A stretch of 42,007 bases of DNA from a bacterium (GTDB taxonomy: Bacteria > Actinomycetota > Acidimicrobiia > Acidimicrobiales > Bin134), in assembly GCA_026709025.1 (NCBI GenBank), contig JAPOTT010000050.1, positions 29,857 to 71,863 on the forward strand. Direction: 5' to 3'. The stretch's first letter is position 1; each line of letters begins with the position of its first letter. The notes below the pieces were generated by a model. That model did not search any database and was not told the DNA's origin. It was given only the letters and a program-made list of their open reading frames with translations. Of this stretch, positions 10,499 to 16,532 are shown piece by piece. The position numbers and the translations under genes are program-made.

Positions 10499-10550
10499 TG
10501 TACAGGTGAACTGTACAGGTGAACTGTACAGGTGAACTGTGCCGGTTAAC
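10499..10550. repeat. 13-base tandem repeat, three exact copies plus one decayed
   Basis: TGTACAGGTGAAC occurs exactly at 10499-10511, 10512-10524 and 10525-10537, then a diverged copy TGTGCCGGTTAAC at 10538-10550. Each unit opens with the palindrome TGTACA. The array lies just upstream of the alpha/beta hydrolase start and downstream of the candidate RNA. It could be a set of protein-binding sites or slippage debris; nothing decides between them here. Confidence 0.9.
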
Positions 10551-10599
10551 CTTTAGGGCATTGCGACTAGGTGACGTGTGCATAACTCGCCTAAACGCC

Positions 10600-10842
10600 A
10601 AAGAGGCCCCGAGTAGCCTCCCGACAGAGCCGGTCAACTTCTCGGGGCCTTCCCGTCGGCCTCAGCAAAGCAGTGAGCTTTCGCCCTAACTCGCCGAGTC
10701 CTACCTAACAGACAACCGGGCAACAAAACACCCTAGGGGCTTCGGATGGAAGGTGGTGCCACCAGTTTCCTCTACCCACTAAAGCGATCTTGCTAATCAC
10801 GCTATTTCTAACGCCCTAGCACACCTTAGTTGCTGCTAAGCG
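10600..10842 (-). ncRNA. Probable structured non-coding RNA, family unknown
   Basis: A minus-strand transcript of about 240 bases is suggested by a TTGACA-16-TAGAGT promoter (10875-10848) and a GC-rich terminator-like stem (10650-10604). Between them, reading 5' to 3', are: a hairpin CTTAG/CTAAG (10840-10825); a two-part stem TGCTA/TAGCA with inner CGTTA-GAAA-TAGCG (10821-10791); a nested hairpin GGAA..GGTG-GCAC-CACC..TTCC; ACTC-GGC-GAGT; and GGGC-GAAA-GCTC (10686-10675). Two GAAA tetraloops are typical of folded RNAs. No open reading frame of note lies in it. I see none of the conserved signatures of RNase P RNA, tmRNA, SRP RNA or the common riboswitches. It may be a free small RNA or the leader of the alpha/beta hydrolase gene that starts about 120 bases further on. 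Confidence 0.55.
10604..10650 (-). terminator. Terminator-like hairpin of the candidate RNA
   Basis: Ten perfect base pairs join AGGCCCCGAG (10650-10641, minus strand) to CTCGGGGCCT (10613-10604), with a 27-base loop and a short CTTT after it. The T-run is weak. A competing pairing CCGACGGG (10659-10652) with CTGTCGG-type bases (10628-10621) crosses this stem, so the two form a switch or a pseudoknot. Confidence 0.5.
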
Positions 10843-10847
10843 TGGTC

Positions 10848-10875
10848 ACTCTAGCGCCTGATATGGCCCTGTCAA
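10848..10875 (-). promoter_or_regulatory. Sigma-70-type promoter on the minus strand
   Basis: A perfect TTGACA (10875-10870) is separated by 16 bases from TAGAGT (10853-10848) on the minus strand. The predicted transcript start is near 10841. This is the best full two-box promoter seen in the window, and it does not point directly at a protein start. Confidence 0.6.
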
Positions 10876-11034
10876 GCCCAAAAATAAAATCCACAGGGTT
10901 ATCCACTGCTGCGAGCAGAAATCCCCAGAAACCTAGTGTCGTGTATTAGGTTTAGCGCCACAGTTTGTGACGGTAGCAGCAGGTCTTGTGCTGTGCAGGG
11001 TTGATCGTTGCGCTTATATCGTTGAGTATTGCAC
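10876..11034. other. Gene-free stretch with one DnaA-box-like site
   Basis: This is the rest of the 554-base gap between the alpha/beta hydrolase and the phosphodiesterase gene. It holds TTATCCACT at 10899-10907, one base off the DnaA-box consensus TTATCCACA, and a small hairpin CTGCT-GCG-AGCAG at 10906-10918. I see no gene, and no cluster of boxes that would suggest an origin. Confidence 0.4.
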
Positions 11035-11793
11035 CTACATCCATGACCCTCGGGCAATGAGCACCTCTTTGAGCAAGCCGGGCCGATCGGTCATAATGCC
11101 ATCCACCCCCATATCCAACAAACGATGCATTTGTTGGGGCTCATCTATCGTCCAAACTAAAACAGCCACGCCATAGGTATGCGCGGCTTGCACAAAACGG
11201 CGATTAACTATCGGCACTCCTTTGGCCACAGGAGGCACCTGAGCACAAGCACCGGAAGGGTTGCGTAACCGCAGACCTGCACCGGCAGCTTGGAGCTGTG
11301 CGATTTCTACAGGGCTCATGCCGGTACAAAGCTGTGGCCCGCCCAAACGCCTAGCCAACTGCAATCTGCGCCTACTAAACGACCCTATACAAGCCCGCCC
11401 GATGGAGTTAGTTTGTTGGAGCAGACCAACCAAAGGCGCAGTAGCCGCATAGTGTTTGGGGTCTACAGCTATTTTCACCTCAGGCCATGCCTCTAATACC
11501 TCTACAAACTGTGGAATAGCATGCGCGCCGCTTACCCGTAGCGTTGTCAGATCGCGCCAAGCCAACTTGGTGATGTCTTCGGAGATTCCACAAAGACGCT
11601 CCAAACTGCGATCGTGAAACGCCACCAACACCTTGTCGCTGGTGAGGTAGACATCGGTTTCTAGGTACCGATAACCCATCTCTACAGCAGCAACAAACGC
11701 ATCCATGGTGTTCTCTGTGGCTTCGGCAGCACCACCCCGATGCGCGATAGCAATGGGCCCATCATGGTTTAGATAATTCCAGCGCGTCACCAT
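11035..11793 (-). CDS. Glycerophosphodiester phosphodiesterase family protein
   Basis: A 252-residue GDPD-family TIM-barrel enzyme, expected to split glycerophosphodiesters into glycerol 3-phosphate and an alcohol. The hallmark AIAHRGGAAEATENTMDAF carries the catalytic His and the metal-binding Glu. ETDVYLTSDK supplies further metal ligands, and VAFHDRSLERL the second His. The C terminus has the usual VLVWTIDEPQQMHRLLDMGVDGIMTDRP. No signal peptide is seen, so it is probably cytoplasmic. The ATG at 11793 is preferred over the TTG just before it. A TAGTCT box (11804-11799) five bases upstream fits leaderless transcription. It is divergent from pyruvate kinase, with a short shared promoter region. 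Confidence 0.93.
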   Translation of the reverse strand: MVTRWNYLNHDGPIAIAHRGGAAEATENTMDAFVAAVEMGYRYLETDVYLTSDKVLVAFHDRSLERLCGISEDITKLAWRDLTTLRVSGAHAIPQFVEVLEAWPEVKIAVDPKHYAATAPLVGLLQQTNSIGRACIGSFSRRRLQLARRLGGPQLCTGMSPVEIAQLQAAGAGLRLRNPSGACAQVPPVAKGVPIVNRRFVQAAHTYGVAVLVWTIDEPQQMHRLLDMGVDGIMTDRPGLLKEVLIARGSWM

Positions 11794-11818
11794 CAATCAG
11801 ACTAGTGTCTCCAAGCGG

Positions 11819-11824
11819 TAGCGT
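11819..11824 (+). promoter_or_regulatory. -10 box for pyruvate kinase, TAGCGT
   Basis: TAGCGT lies eight bases before the GTG at 11833. The same hexamer precedes the starts of dop (33753-33758) and of the FIST gene (25161-25156) at seven bases. No ribosome site is present, so leaderless transcription is likely. Confidence 0.5.
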
Positions 11825-11832
11825 TATTGTCT

Positions 11833-13251
11833 GTGCCTCGTAGAACCAAAATAATCGCAACCATCGGCCCCGCCTCAGAATCTCCTGAACAAATGCGGGC
11901 CATGGTGGATGCGGGCATGGATGTTGCCCGTATCGGTCTAGCCCACGGAACCCTAGAAGAAGCTTTGGGGCGTATGCGCCGAGTACGGCAGGTGTCCAAA
12001 GAAGCCAACCGCCGTGTTGGCGTGTTGGTAGACCTCCCCGGCCCCAAAGTGCGAACCGCTAGCTTCGGCTCAGAAGGCGTTGAGCTTCTGCCCAACACCG
12101 AACTCCAAATAGAAGTAGGCAACAGCCTCAGCAACGCCACGCTAATTCAGGTGGATTACGAGCACCTCCTCAACGACATCGCTGTGGGCGATCATGTGGC
12201 TTTGGGCGATGGCCAAGTGCTGCTAGAGATACGTGACATCGACAGCACCCAAGCCACAGCCCGCGTGCTAAACGGCGATGTTATTCACGGTAGACCTGGC
12301 TTTCGCATCCCCTCGGATCGTCTAAGCATCTCCACCCCAACACCAGAAGACATGCGTTGTCTTGCTGCGTTCGTGGAGGAGGGGGTGGACATGGTGGCCA
12401 TTTCTTTTGTGCGTAACGGTGATGAGATTAGGCGAGTGCAACTAGATCCGCACCCCGACGGGCCGCTCATCATCGCCAAGATTGAAACCCAAGCTGCTAT
12501 TGCCAACCTAGACGACATCATCGAAGCATCATCTGGCATCATGGTAGCTAGAGGAGATTTGGGCACTGAGTGTTTAATCGAAGAGACCCCGCACTTACAA
12601 AAACGCATAATTCGCGAGTGTATCGCCGGGGGATTACCGGTAATCACCGCCACACAAATGCTGGACTCCATGGTGCAAGCCTCTACCCCTACCCGAGCTG
12701 AAGCCTCAGATGTGGCAAATGCCGTGTTTGACGGAACCAGCGCGGTGATGCTGTCGGCTGAAACGGCTATTGGCGCACATCCTGCTCATACCGTAGCCAC
12801 AATGGCACGTATAGCGCAGCGGGCTGACGAGGAGTTTGACTACGTGCGCTGGGCCGAAAACATCCGAGCCATACGCATGACCGACGCAGATGCGCCCTCT
12901 TCGGTGACTGATGCCATGACAAGCTCAGGTGCGGCAGCAGCTAACGAGTTGAACCTAGCAGCCATAATCTGCATCTCCGCCTCGGGATTTACCGTGAGGT
13001 CTATGGCCCGGTTTCGTCCGAAAACCGGCATCTTGGGCTTTAGTGTGTGTGAGCGTACAGTGCAGCAGCTCACTTTGAGTTGGGGGGTAACACCCATTTT
13101 GGCCAGCAACTTAGGCAGCTACGAAAGTCGTGTTGCCGAAGCCTTATCTTTAGCCAAAGATGCAGGGCATCTAGTACCGGGAGATTTGGTAGCAGTGTTA
13201 GCGGGCATGACCGAAGCCACCGATGTGCTGCGCTTAGTGCGCGTCAGTTGA
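11833..13251 (+). CDS. pyk: Pyruvate kinase with altered cation site
   Basis: A 472-residue pyruvate kinase, the last step of glycolysis. Retained parts are KIIATIGPAS at the N terminus, the catalytic Lys and metal Glu in IIAKIETQAA, MVARGDLGTE, TATQMLDSM, and TRAEASDVANAVFDGTSAVMLSAETA. The usual RLNFSHG segment, however, is R33-I-G-L-A-H-G, replacing the Asn and Ser that bind K+. The usual DTKGPEIRT is D67-L-P-G-P-K72-V-R-T, with Lys in place of the Glu linked to K+ dependence. In the family, Lys at that place goes with K+-independent enzymes. The Asn-to-Gly and Ser-to-Ala changes go further than usual. The GTG at 11833 is preferred (TAGCGT box eight bases upstream); a TTG at 11827 would add two residues. 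Confidence 0.92.
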   Translation: MPRRTKIIATIGPASESPEQMRAMVDAGMDVARIGLAHGTLEEALGRMRRVRQVSKEANRRVGVLVDLPGPKVRTASFGSEGVELLPNTELQIEVGNSLSNATLIQVDYEHLLNDIAVGDHVALGDGQVLLEIRDIDSTQATARVLNGDVIHGRPGFRIPSDRLSISTPTPEDMRCLAAFVEEGVDMVAISFVRNGDEIRRVQLDPHPDGPLIIAKIETQAAIANLDDIIEASSGIMVARGDLGTECLIEETPHLQKRIIRECIAGGLPVITATQMLDSMVQASTPTRAEASDVANAVFDGTSAVMLSAETAIGAHPAHTVATMARIAQRADEEFDYVRWAENIRAIRMTDADAPSSVTDAMTSSGAAAANELNLAAIICISASGFTVRSMARFRPKTGILGFSVCERTVQQLTLSWGVTPILASNLGSYESRVAEALSLAKDAGHLVPGDLVAVLAGMTEATDVLRLVRVS

Positions 13252-13282
13252 TCATTGAAGTGACCAGAGGAGGAACTACTTT

Positions 13283-13729
13283 ATGAGCGATGCACCCATC
13301 AACTTGAGCGGCTCTGGTCCCCCTGAGACGGTGTTAGATCCAGAACCCATCGCAGCTGTCACCGCGTTGCAGGCAGCTCTTGATAAACCCACCGCACAAC
13401 AACGCGACGCTGTAGCCGCAGTGGTGGCACGCTTCCCGCGATTTTTGGATGGCTGGGCTCGTTTAGGCCAGCTTGCGCGCGATCCGGTAGAAGCCTATGG
13501 AGCTTTTCGGGTTGGTTACCATCGAGGGTTAGATCGGCTACGTCAAAACGGTTGGCGGGGGTCTGGCTATGTACGCTGGGAGCACGAACAGAACAGAGGT
13601 TTTTTGCGGTCACTAGCAGGTTTGCAAGCCGCTGCTGAAGCCATAGGCGAGGCAGATGAGCAACAGCGCTGTTCACATTTCCTCCATCAGCTAGACCCAT
13701 CTTGGCCTCCAGCTGATTTGCAAAGCTGA
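13283..13729 (+). CDS. DUF3151 family protein
   Basis: A 148-residue protein of the actinobacterial DUF3151 family, function unknown. Typical features are the acidic, Pro-rich start, the helical AVVARFPRFLDGWARLG segment and the block AYGAFRVGYHRGLDRLRQNGWRGSGYVRWEHEQNRGFLRSLAGL. It has no membrane segment or signal peptide. The ATG at 13283 has AGAGGAGGA about 9 bases upstream, one of the stronger ribosome sites in this part. It follows pyruvate kinase after 31 bases and precedes the flavin reductase-like gene by 3 bases, so the three are probably co-transcribed. Confidence 0.85.
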   Translation: MSDAPINLSGSGPPETVLDPEPIAAVTALQAALDKPTAQQRDAVAAVVARFPRFLDGWARLGQLARDPVEAYGAFRVGYHRGLDRLRQNGWRGSGYVRWEHEQNRGFLRSLAGLQAAAEAIGEADEQQRCSHFLHQLDPSWPPADLQS

Positions 13730-13732
13730 GCC

Positions 13733-14296
13733 GTGGCTGCACCCGGCGGAACAGGTCCGATTGGCCCGTTTCCAGATGCAGTAGGCGATGATACTGAAGC
13801 TCAGCAATCCTACGATCGGCTACGCCGACGGGTACTGTGGAGTCTGCCCTATGGCCTATACATAGTGGGTAGCAGAGACAAAGAACGGCGCAACGCCATG
13901 ACCTTAAACTGGGCTACACAGCTAGCTTTTGAACCCAAGCTGATTGGTATCGGGGTAGAACACCCCGCTTACACCCATGAGCTCATCACCGCAGGTGGGG
14001 TGTTTAGCCTATGTACTGTGGCTCGTTCCAACAGAGCCATCGTGCGCAAGTTCACCAAGCCTGTTGAGGTAGATACAAAAGCGATGACGCTCAACGGCTT
14101 TGGCTTTCGCGATGGGGTGACTGGAGCACCAATTTTGGATTGCGCGCCCGCATATTTGGATTGCGTGGTGCAACAAGCTGTGGTTACCGGTGCTCACACC
14201 TTGTTTATTGGCGAGATTGTGGACTGCGGGTTCCAAGCAGCAGAAGACACACCGGTGCTGCGTATGGAAGATACCCGAATGAACTACGGGGGCTAG
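13733..14296 (+). CDS. Flavin reductase-like, FMN-binding split-barrel protein
   Basis: A 187-residue protein of the flavin reductase-like domain family. RRVLWSLPYGLYIVGSRDKERRNAMTLNWATQLAFEPKLIGIGVEHPAYTHELI is the usual N-terminal half, with the NAMTxxW segment and the following FEPxLIGIG strand near the flavin site (quoted in part). The C-terminal VVTGAHTLFIGEIVDC closes the barrel. Members reduce flavins or serve as partner of oxygenases; no oxygenase is nearby, so the role is open. The GTG start at 13733 lies 3 bases after the DUF3151 stop. The downstream ribonuclease frame begins at its stop codon. Confidence 0.88.
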   Translation: MAAPGGTGPIGPFPDAVGDDTEAQQSYDRLRRRVLWSLPYGLYIVGSRDKERRNAMTLNWATQLAFEPKLIGIGVEHPAYTHELITAGGVFSLCTVARSNRAIVRKFTKPVEVDTKAMTLNGFGFRDGVTGAPILDCAPAYLDCVVQQAVVTGAHTLFIGEIVDCGFQAAEDTPVLRMEDTRMNYGG

Positions 14297-14298
14297 CC

Positions 14299-15495
14299 AT
14301 CTCCACCCGCTCCCCGCAACTAATTACCACCGAGCGCGATCTAACAGCAGCGCTAGACGAAGCAGTTCAGGCTGATGCTTACGCTATAGACACCGAATTC
14401 CATCGTGAGCGCACCTACTATCCCTGTTTGGGCTTGCTGCAACTTGCTTGGGCAGACCGCCTAGTACTCATCGACCCTTTAGCCGTGAGCGTTGCTCCGC
14501 TTGTTGAATTGCTTGCAGGCGATGGCGTAGCTGTGCTGCACGCTGCCGAACAAGACCTAGAGGTGTTCATGCATGAGTGCAACAAGCTGCCCAAAAAGAT
14601 ATTCGATACCCAGCTAGCAGCAGGCTTTATCGGTTACACCACGCCGTCGCTAGCCACCCTCCACGAACGCCTTTTGGGGGTAAAACTAACAAAACAAGCT
14701 CGCCTGTCAGACTGGCTGCAGCGTCCTTTACCTCCCAACATGGTTGCCTATGCGGCAGCCGACGTAGCTCGCCTTTTGGAAATCCAGAGCATCTTAACCA
14801 CCGAACTTATGACCCGTGGGCGACTTGGCTGGGCACAGCAAGAGTTCGCGTTGCTCTCAGAGCGAGTTCACCAATCTCGCAATGCCGCAGATGCATGGCT
14901 CAAGATCAAAGAAATTCGCAATCTGCAAGGTGTACACAAAGCAAGGGCACAAGCAGTAGCCGAGTGGCGCACACAGTACGCCGCACGCACAGATCAGCCG
15001 CTGCGCCACGTGTTGTCAGATTTGGGGGTTGCGTCTGTAGCACAACACATGCCCACCTCTTTACAACAACTCAGACAACTGCGAGGCGTGGAACCAAGAA
15101 ACTTACGCAGAGGAGCAGGCAAAGAACTCTTAGAGCAACTAGCCGCGCTAAGGGCTGCCGATTTATTACCCAAGACCTCTCCAGCAGCACCCAAGCTGCC
15201 TACCCAACTGAAGCCCGCCGTTAGCCTCATTACTTCTTGGGCCGCCCAACACGCCACCACCGCAGAGTTAGATCCAGCATTGCTAGCCACCCGCAACGAC
15301 ATAGAACAACTACTAGCGGGGGATCCTAATAGCAGAGCTGCTAAAGGCTGGCGGGCTGAGATGATCGCAGCACCAGTACAACAACTGTTGGCTGGTCAGG
15401 TTGCAATTGCCTTTGATCCCCAAGGCAAGCTCATCTTAGAAAAACGTTCTGGCTGTCCGCTAACACCAGTTGCAGATACAGATGCAGCCAAATAG
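14299..15495 (+). CDS. rnd: Ribonuclease D, start codon unclear
   Basis: A DEDD-type 3'-5' exoribonuclease. The exonuclease domain shows AYAIDTEFHRERTYYPCLGLLQLA (Asp and Glu of motif I), then VAVLHAAEQDLEVF (motif II Asp), and YAAADVARLLEI (motif III Tyr/Asp). An HRDC domain follows near LKIKEIRNLQG, then a second C-terminal helical part. Family proteins begin just before QLITTERDL, but no ATG, GTG or TTG lies in frame there. The nearest is a TTG at 14140, which would overlap the flavin reductase-like gene by 157 bases and add about 53 residues unlike the family. I give the ATC at 14299, placed six bases after a GGGGG, as the best guess; ATT at 14323 is another. Product call firm, start not. 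Confidence 0.9.
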   Translation: MSTRSPQLITTERDLTAALDEAVQADAYAIDTEFHRERTYYPCLGLLQLAWADRLVLIDPLAVSVAPLVELLAGDGVAVLHAAEQDLEVFMHECNKLPKKIFDTQLAAGFIGYTTPSLATLHERLLGVKLTKQARLSDWLQRPLPPNMVAYAAADVARLLEIQSILTTELMTRGRLGWAQQEFALLSERVHQSRNAADAWLKIKEIRNLQGVHKARAQAVAEWRTQYAARTDQPLRHVLSDLGVASVAQHMPTSLQQLRQLRGVEPRNLRRGAGKELLEQLAALRAADLLPKTSPAAPKLPTQLKPAVSLITSWAAQHATTAELDPALLATRNDIEQLLAGDPNSRAAKGWRAEMIAAPVQQLLAGQVAIAFDPQGKLILEKRSGCPLTPVADTDAAK

Positions 15496-15558
15496 CTGCG
15501 GGTATTGCTCACGGTGCGTTTTGATTATTTTCCGATTAGGAGCAAAGAAAGGAACAAG

Positions 15559-16071
15559 ATGAACTCTGTTGTTGAACGAGAGTGGCTGGATTGGTCTGCC
15601 TATGGGGTAGCCGTCAGAGAACTAGCCAACATGGTGGCAAGCGATGGCTATCGACCAGAGATGATCCTAGCTATAGCCAGAGGTGGCTTGTTTTGCGCTG
15701 GTTCGCTGGGCTACGCCCTGTCGGTGAAGAACATATACGTAATGAACTGCGAGTACTACACCGGTGTGGATGAACGACTGCCAGTACCGGTGATGCTGCC
15801 ACCGGCAGTGGATTTGGTGGATCATCGCAACTCTAAGGTGCTTATCGCCGATGACGTGGCCGATACAGGGCACACCCTCAAGATGGTGTACGACTACTGT
15901 AAAAATACCGTGAGAGATGTGCGCTCTGCTGTTTTATATGAAAAATCCCACTCTTTGGTGAAATGTGATTATGTGTGGCAGCGCACCGACTTGTGGATCA
16001 ACTTCCCGTGGTCAACTGAAAAGCCTCTAGTAAGCGCCGAGTTAGCTCGCCACAAGGTGCTAGATGCTTGA
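15559..16071 (+). CDS. Predicted phosphoribosyltransferase
   Basis: A 170-residue type I phosphoribosyltransferase of the group annotated as hypoxanthine/xanthine-type (COG2236-like). The PRPP-binding motif is VLIADDVADTGHTL, preceded by MILAIARGGLFCAGSLGYAL, which forms the N-terminal PPi loop. The C-terminal KCDYVWQRTDLWINFPWS is typical of this subgroup. It would transfer a ribose phosphate from PRPP to a purine-like base, but the acceptor is not known. The ATG at 15559 follows AAAGAAAGGA (15545-15553) at proper spacing; the in-frame start at 15505 lacks a site. It is cytoplasmic and appears to be a single gene after RNase D. Confidence 0.85.
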   Translation: MNSVVEREWLDWSAYGVAVRELANMVASDGYRPEMILAIARGGLFCAGSLGYALSVKNIYVMNCEYYTGVDERLPVPVMLPPAVDLVDHRNSKVLIADDVADTGHTLKMVYDYCKNTVRDVRSAVLYEKSHSLVKCDYVWQRTDLWINFPWSTEKPLVSAELARHKVLDA

Positions 16072-16094
16072 TTGTGTACCTTATTGTGTACCTG
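16071..16094. repeat. 12-base tandem duplication
   Basis: ATTGTGTACCTT (16071-16082) is followed directly by ATTGTGTACCTG (16083-16094), beginning within the stop codon of the phosphoribosyltransferase gene. There is one mismatch in the last base. Confidence 0.85.
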
Positions 16095-16170
16095 ATTGCT
16101 CAATTTTTTATTAAAGCCCTGTAAGGGTATGCATTTAACCCTCACAGATTGACTAGACTAGGAGATATGA

Positions 16171-16251
16171 CAGTTTAGGGGGCAACCCCTTAGTTGTTGG
16201 GGATAGATGCCGGGCACAGATTGCTCCCGGCTTGATATAGCGGAGACGCCC
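16171..16251 (+). promoter_or_regulatory. Structured leader before the small Cys-rich gene
   Basis: Two hairpins lie upstream of the ATG at 16252: AGGGG-GCAA-CCCCT (16177-16190), with a GNRA loop, and GCCGGG (16209-16214) paired with CCCGGC (16226-16231) over an 11-base loop. The second is perfect and sits about 20 bases before the start codon. It may affect translation. No known riboswitch motif was recognised. Confidence 0.35.
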
Positions 16252-16470
16252 ATGAAAAAGGGACGCCACCGTCGTTATGAAGAGGCCCGCGCGCTGAAGC
16301 ATACTAGCGACGATTTTGACACCAGATTCCAAGACAATGAGGAACCTTGCGTGGAGTGCGGAGCCATTCCGGGTGAGGAATGTCGCTTGGTTAAGGTTGG
16401 TGCTAAGCCGTGGTGCGAGTACCGAGACCCACCTAAATCAAATGAGGTAGATGATCTGTTTCCTAGCTAA
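16252..16470 (+). CDS. Small Cys-rich, probably zinc-binding protein
   Basis: A 72-residue protein of unknown function. It starts with a basic stretch (KKGRHRRYEEARALK). The C-terminal half holds CVECGAIPGEECRLVKVGAKPWC, in which C-x2-C and two later Cys could bind zinc (quoted in parts: CVECG, EEC, PWC). The ATG at 16252 has GGAG (16242-16245) six bases upstream. An in-frame ATG at 16207 would add 15 residues but lies inside the base of a leader hairpin. It converges with the CLC gene. The size and cysteine spacing suggest a small nucleic-acid or regulatory protein, but that is inference. Confidence 0.65.
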   Translation: MKKGRHRRYEEARALKHTSDDFDTRFQDNEEPCVECGAIPGEECRLVKVGAKPWCEYRDPPKSNEVDDLFPS

Positions 16471-16501
16471 AGGCAAGCAACTTCTGCCTAGCACTTCGTA
16501 T

Positions 16502-16521
16502 CACATCTAGCCACATCTAGC
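16502..16521. repeat. 10-base tandem duplication
   Basis: CACATCTAGC occurs twice in direct succession (16502-16511 and 16512-16521) in the short space between the convergent Cys-rich gene and the CLC gene. Confidence 0.85.
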
Positions 16522-16532
16522 TTGGCTCAGAT

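Noticed and set aside
10499-10550. CRISPR or plasmid-type iterons with an origin
   Set aside because: Units are too short and contiguous for CRISPR, and no replication gene or DnaA-box cluster is present; only one near-consensus box lies at 10899-10907.
10740-10775. T-box antiterminator (GGTGGCACCACC)
   Set aside because: It lacks the rest of a T-box leader, the match to the T-box core is partial, and the next gene is not a tRNA synthetase or amino acid gene.
10795-10815. Likeness to a Cas9 tracrRNA hairpin (TTAGAAATAGC)
   Set aside because: The match is only the GAAA-capped stem; no cas gene or repeat array occurs.
10600-10842. RNase P RNA, tmRNA or SRP RNA
   Set aside because: GAGGAAACTGG resembles but does not match the RNase P core, the AACAGAA partner is missing, and no tmRNA or SRP signatures were seen on either strand.
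14577-15224. A 215-codon plus-strand frame within RNase D
   Set aside because: It is an out-of-frame shadow with Arg/Ser-rich, non-family sequence, while RNase D motifs are clear in the other frame.
16080-16110. Terminator after the phosphoribosyltransferase gene (TTTTTTATT run)
   Set aside because: A T-rich run exists, but no stable hairpin directly precedes it.
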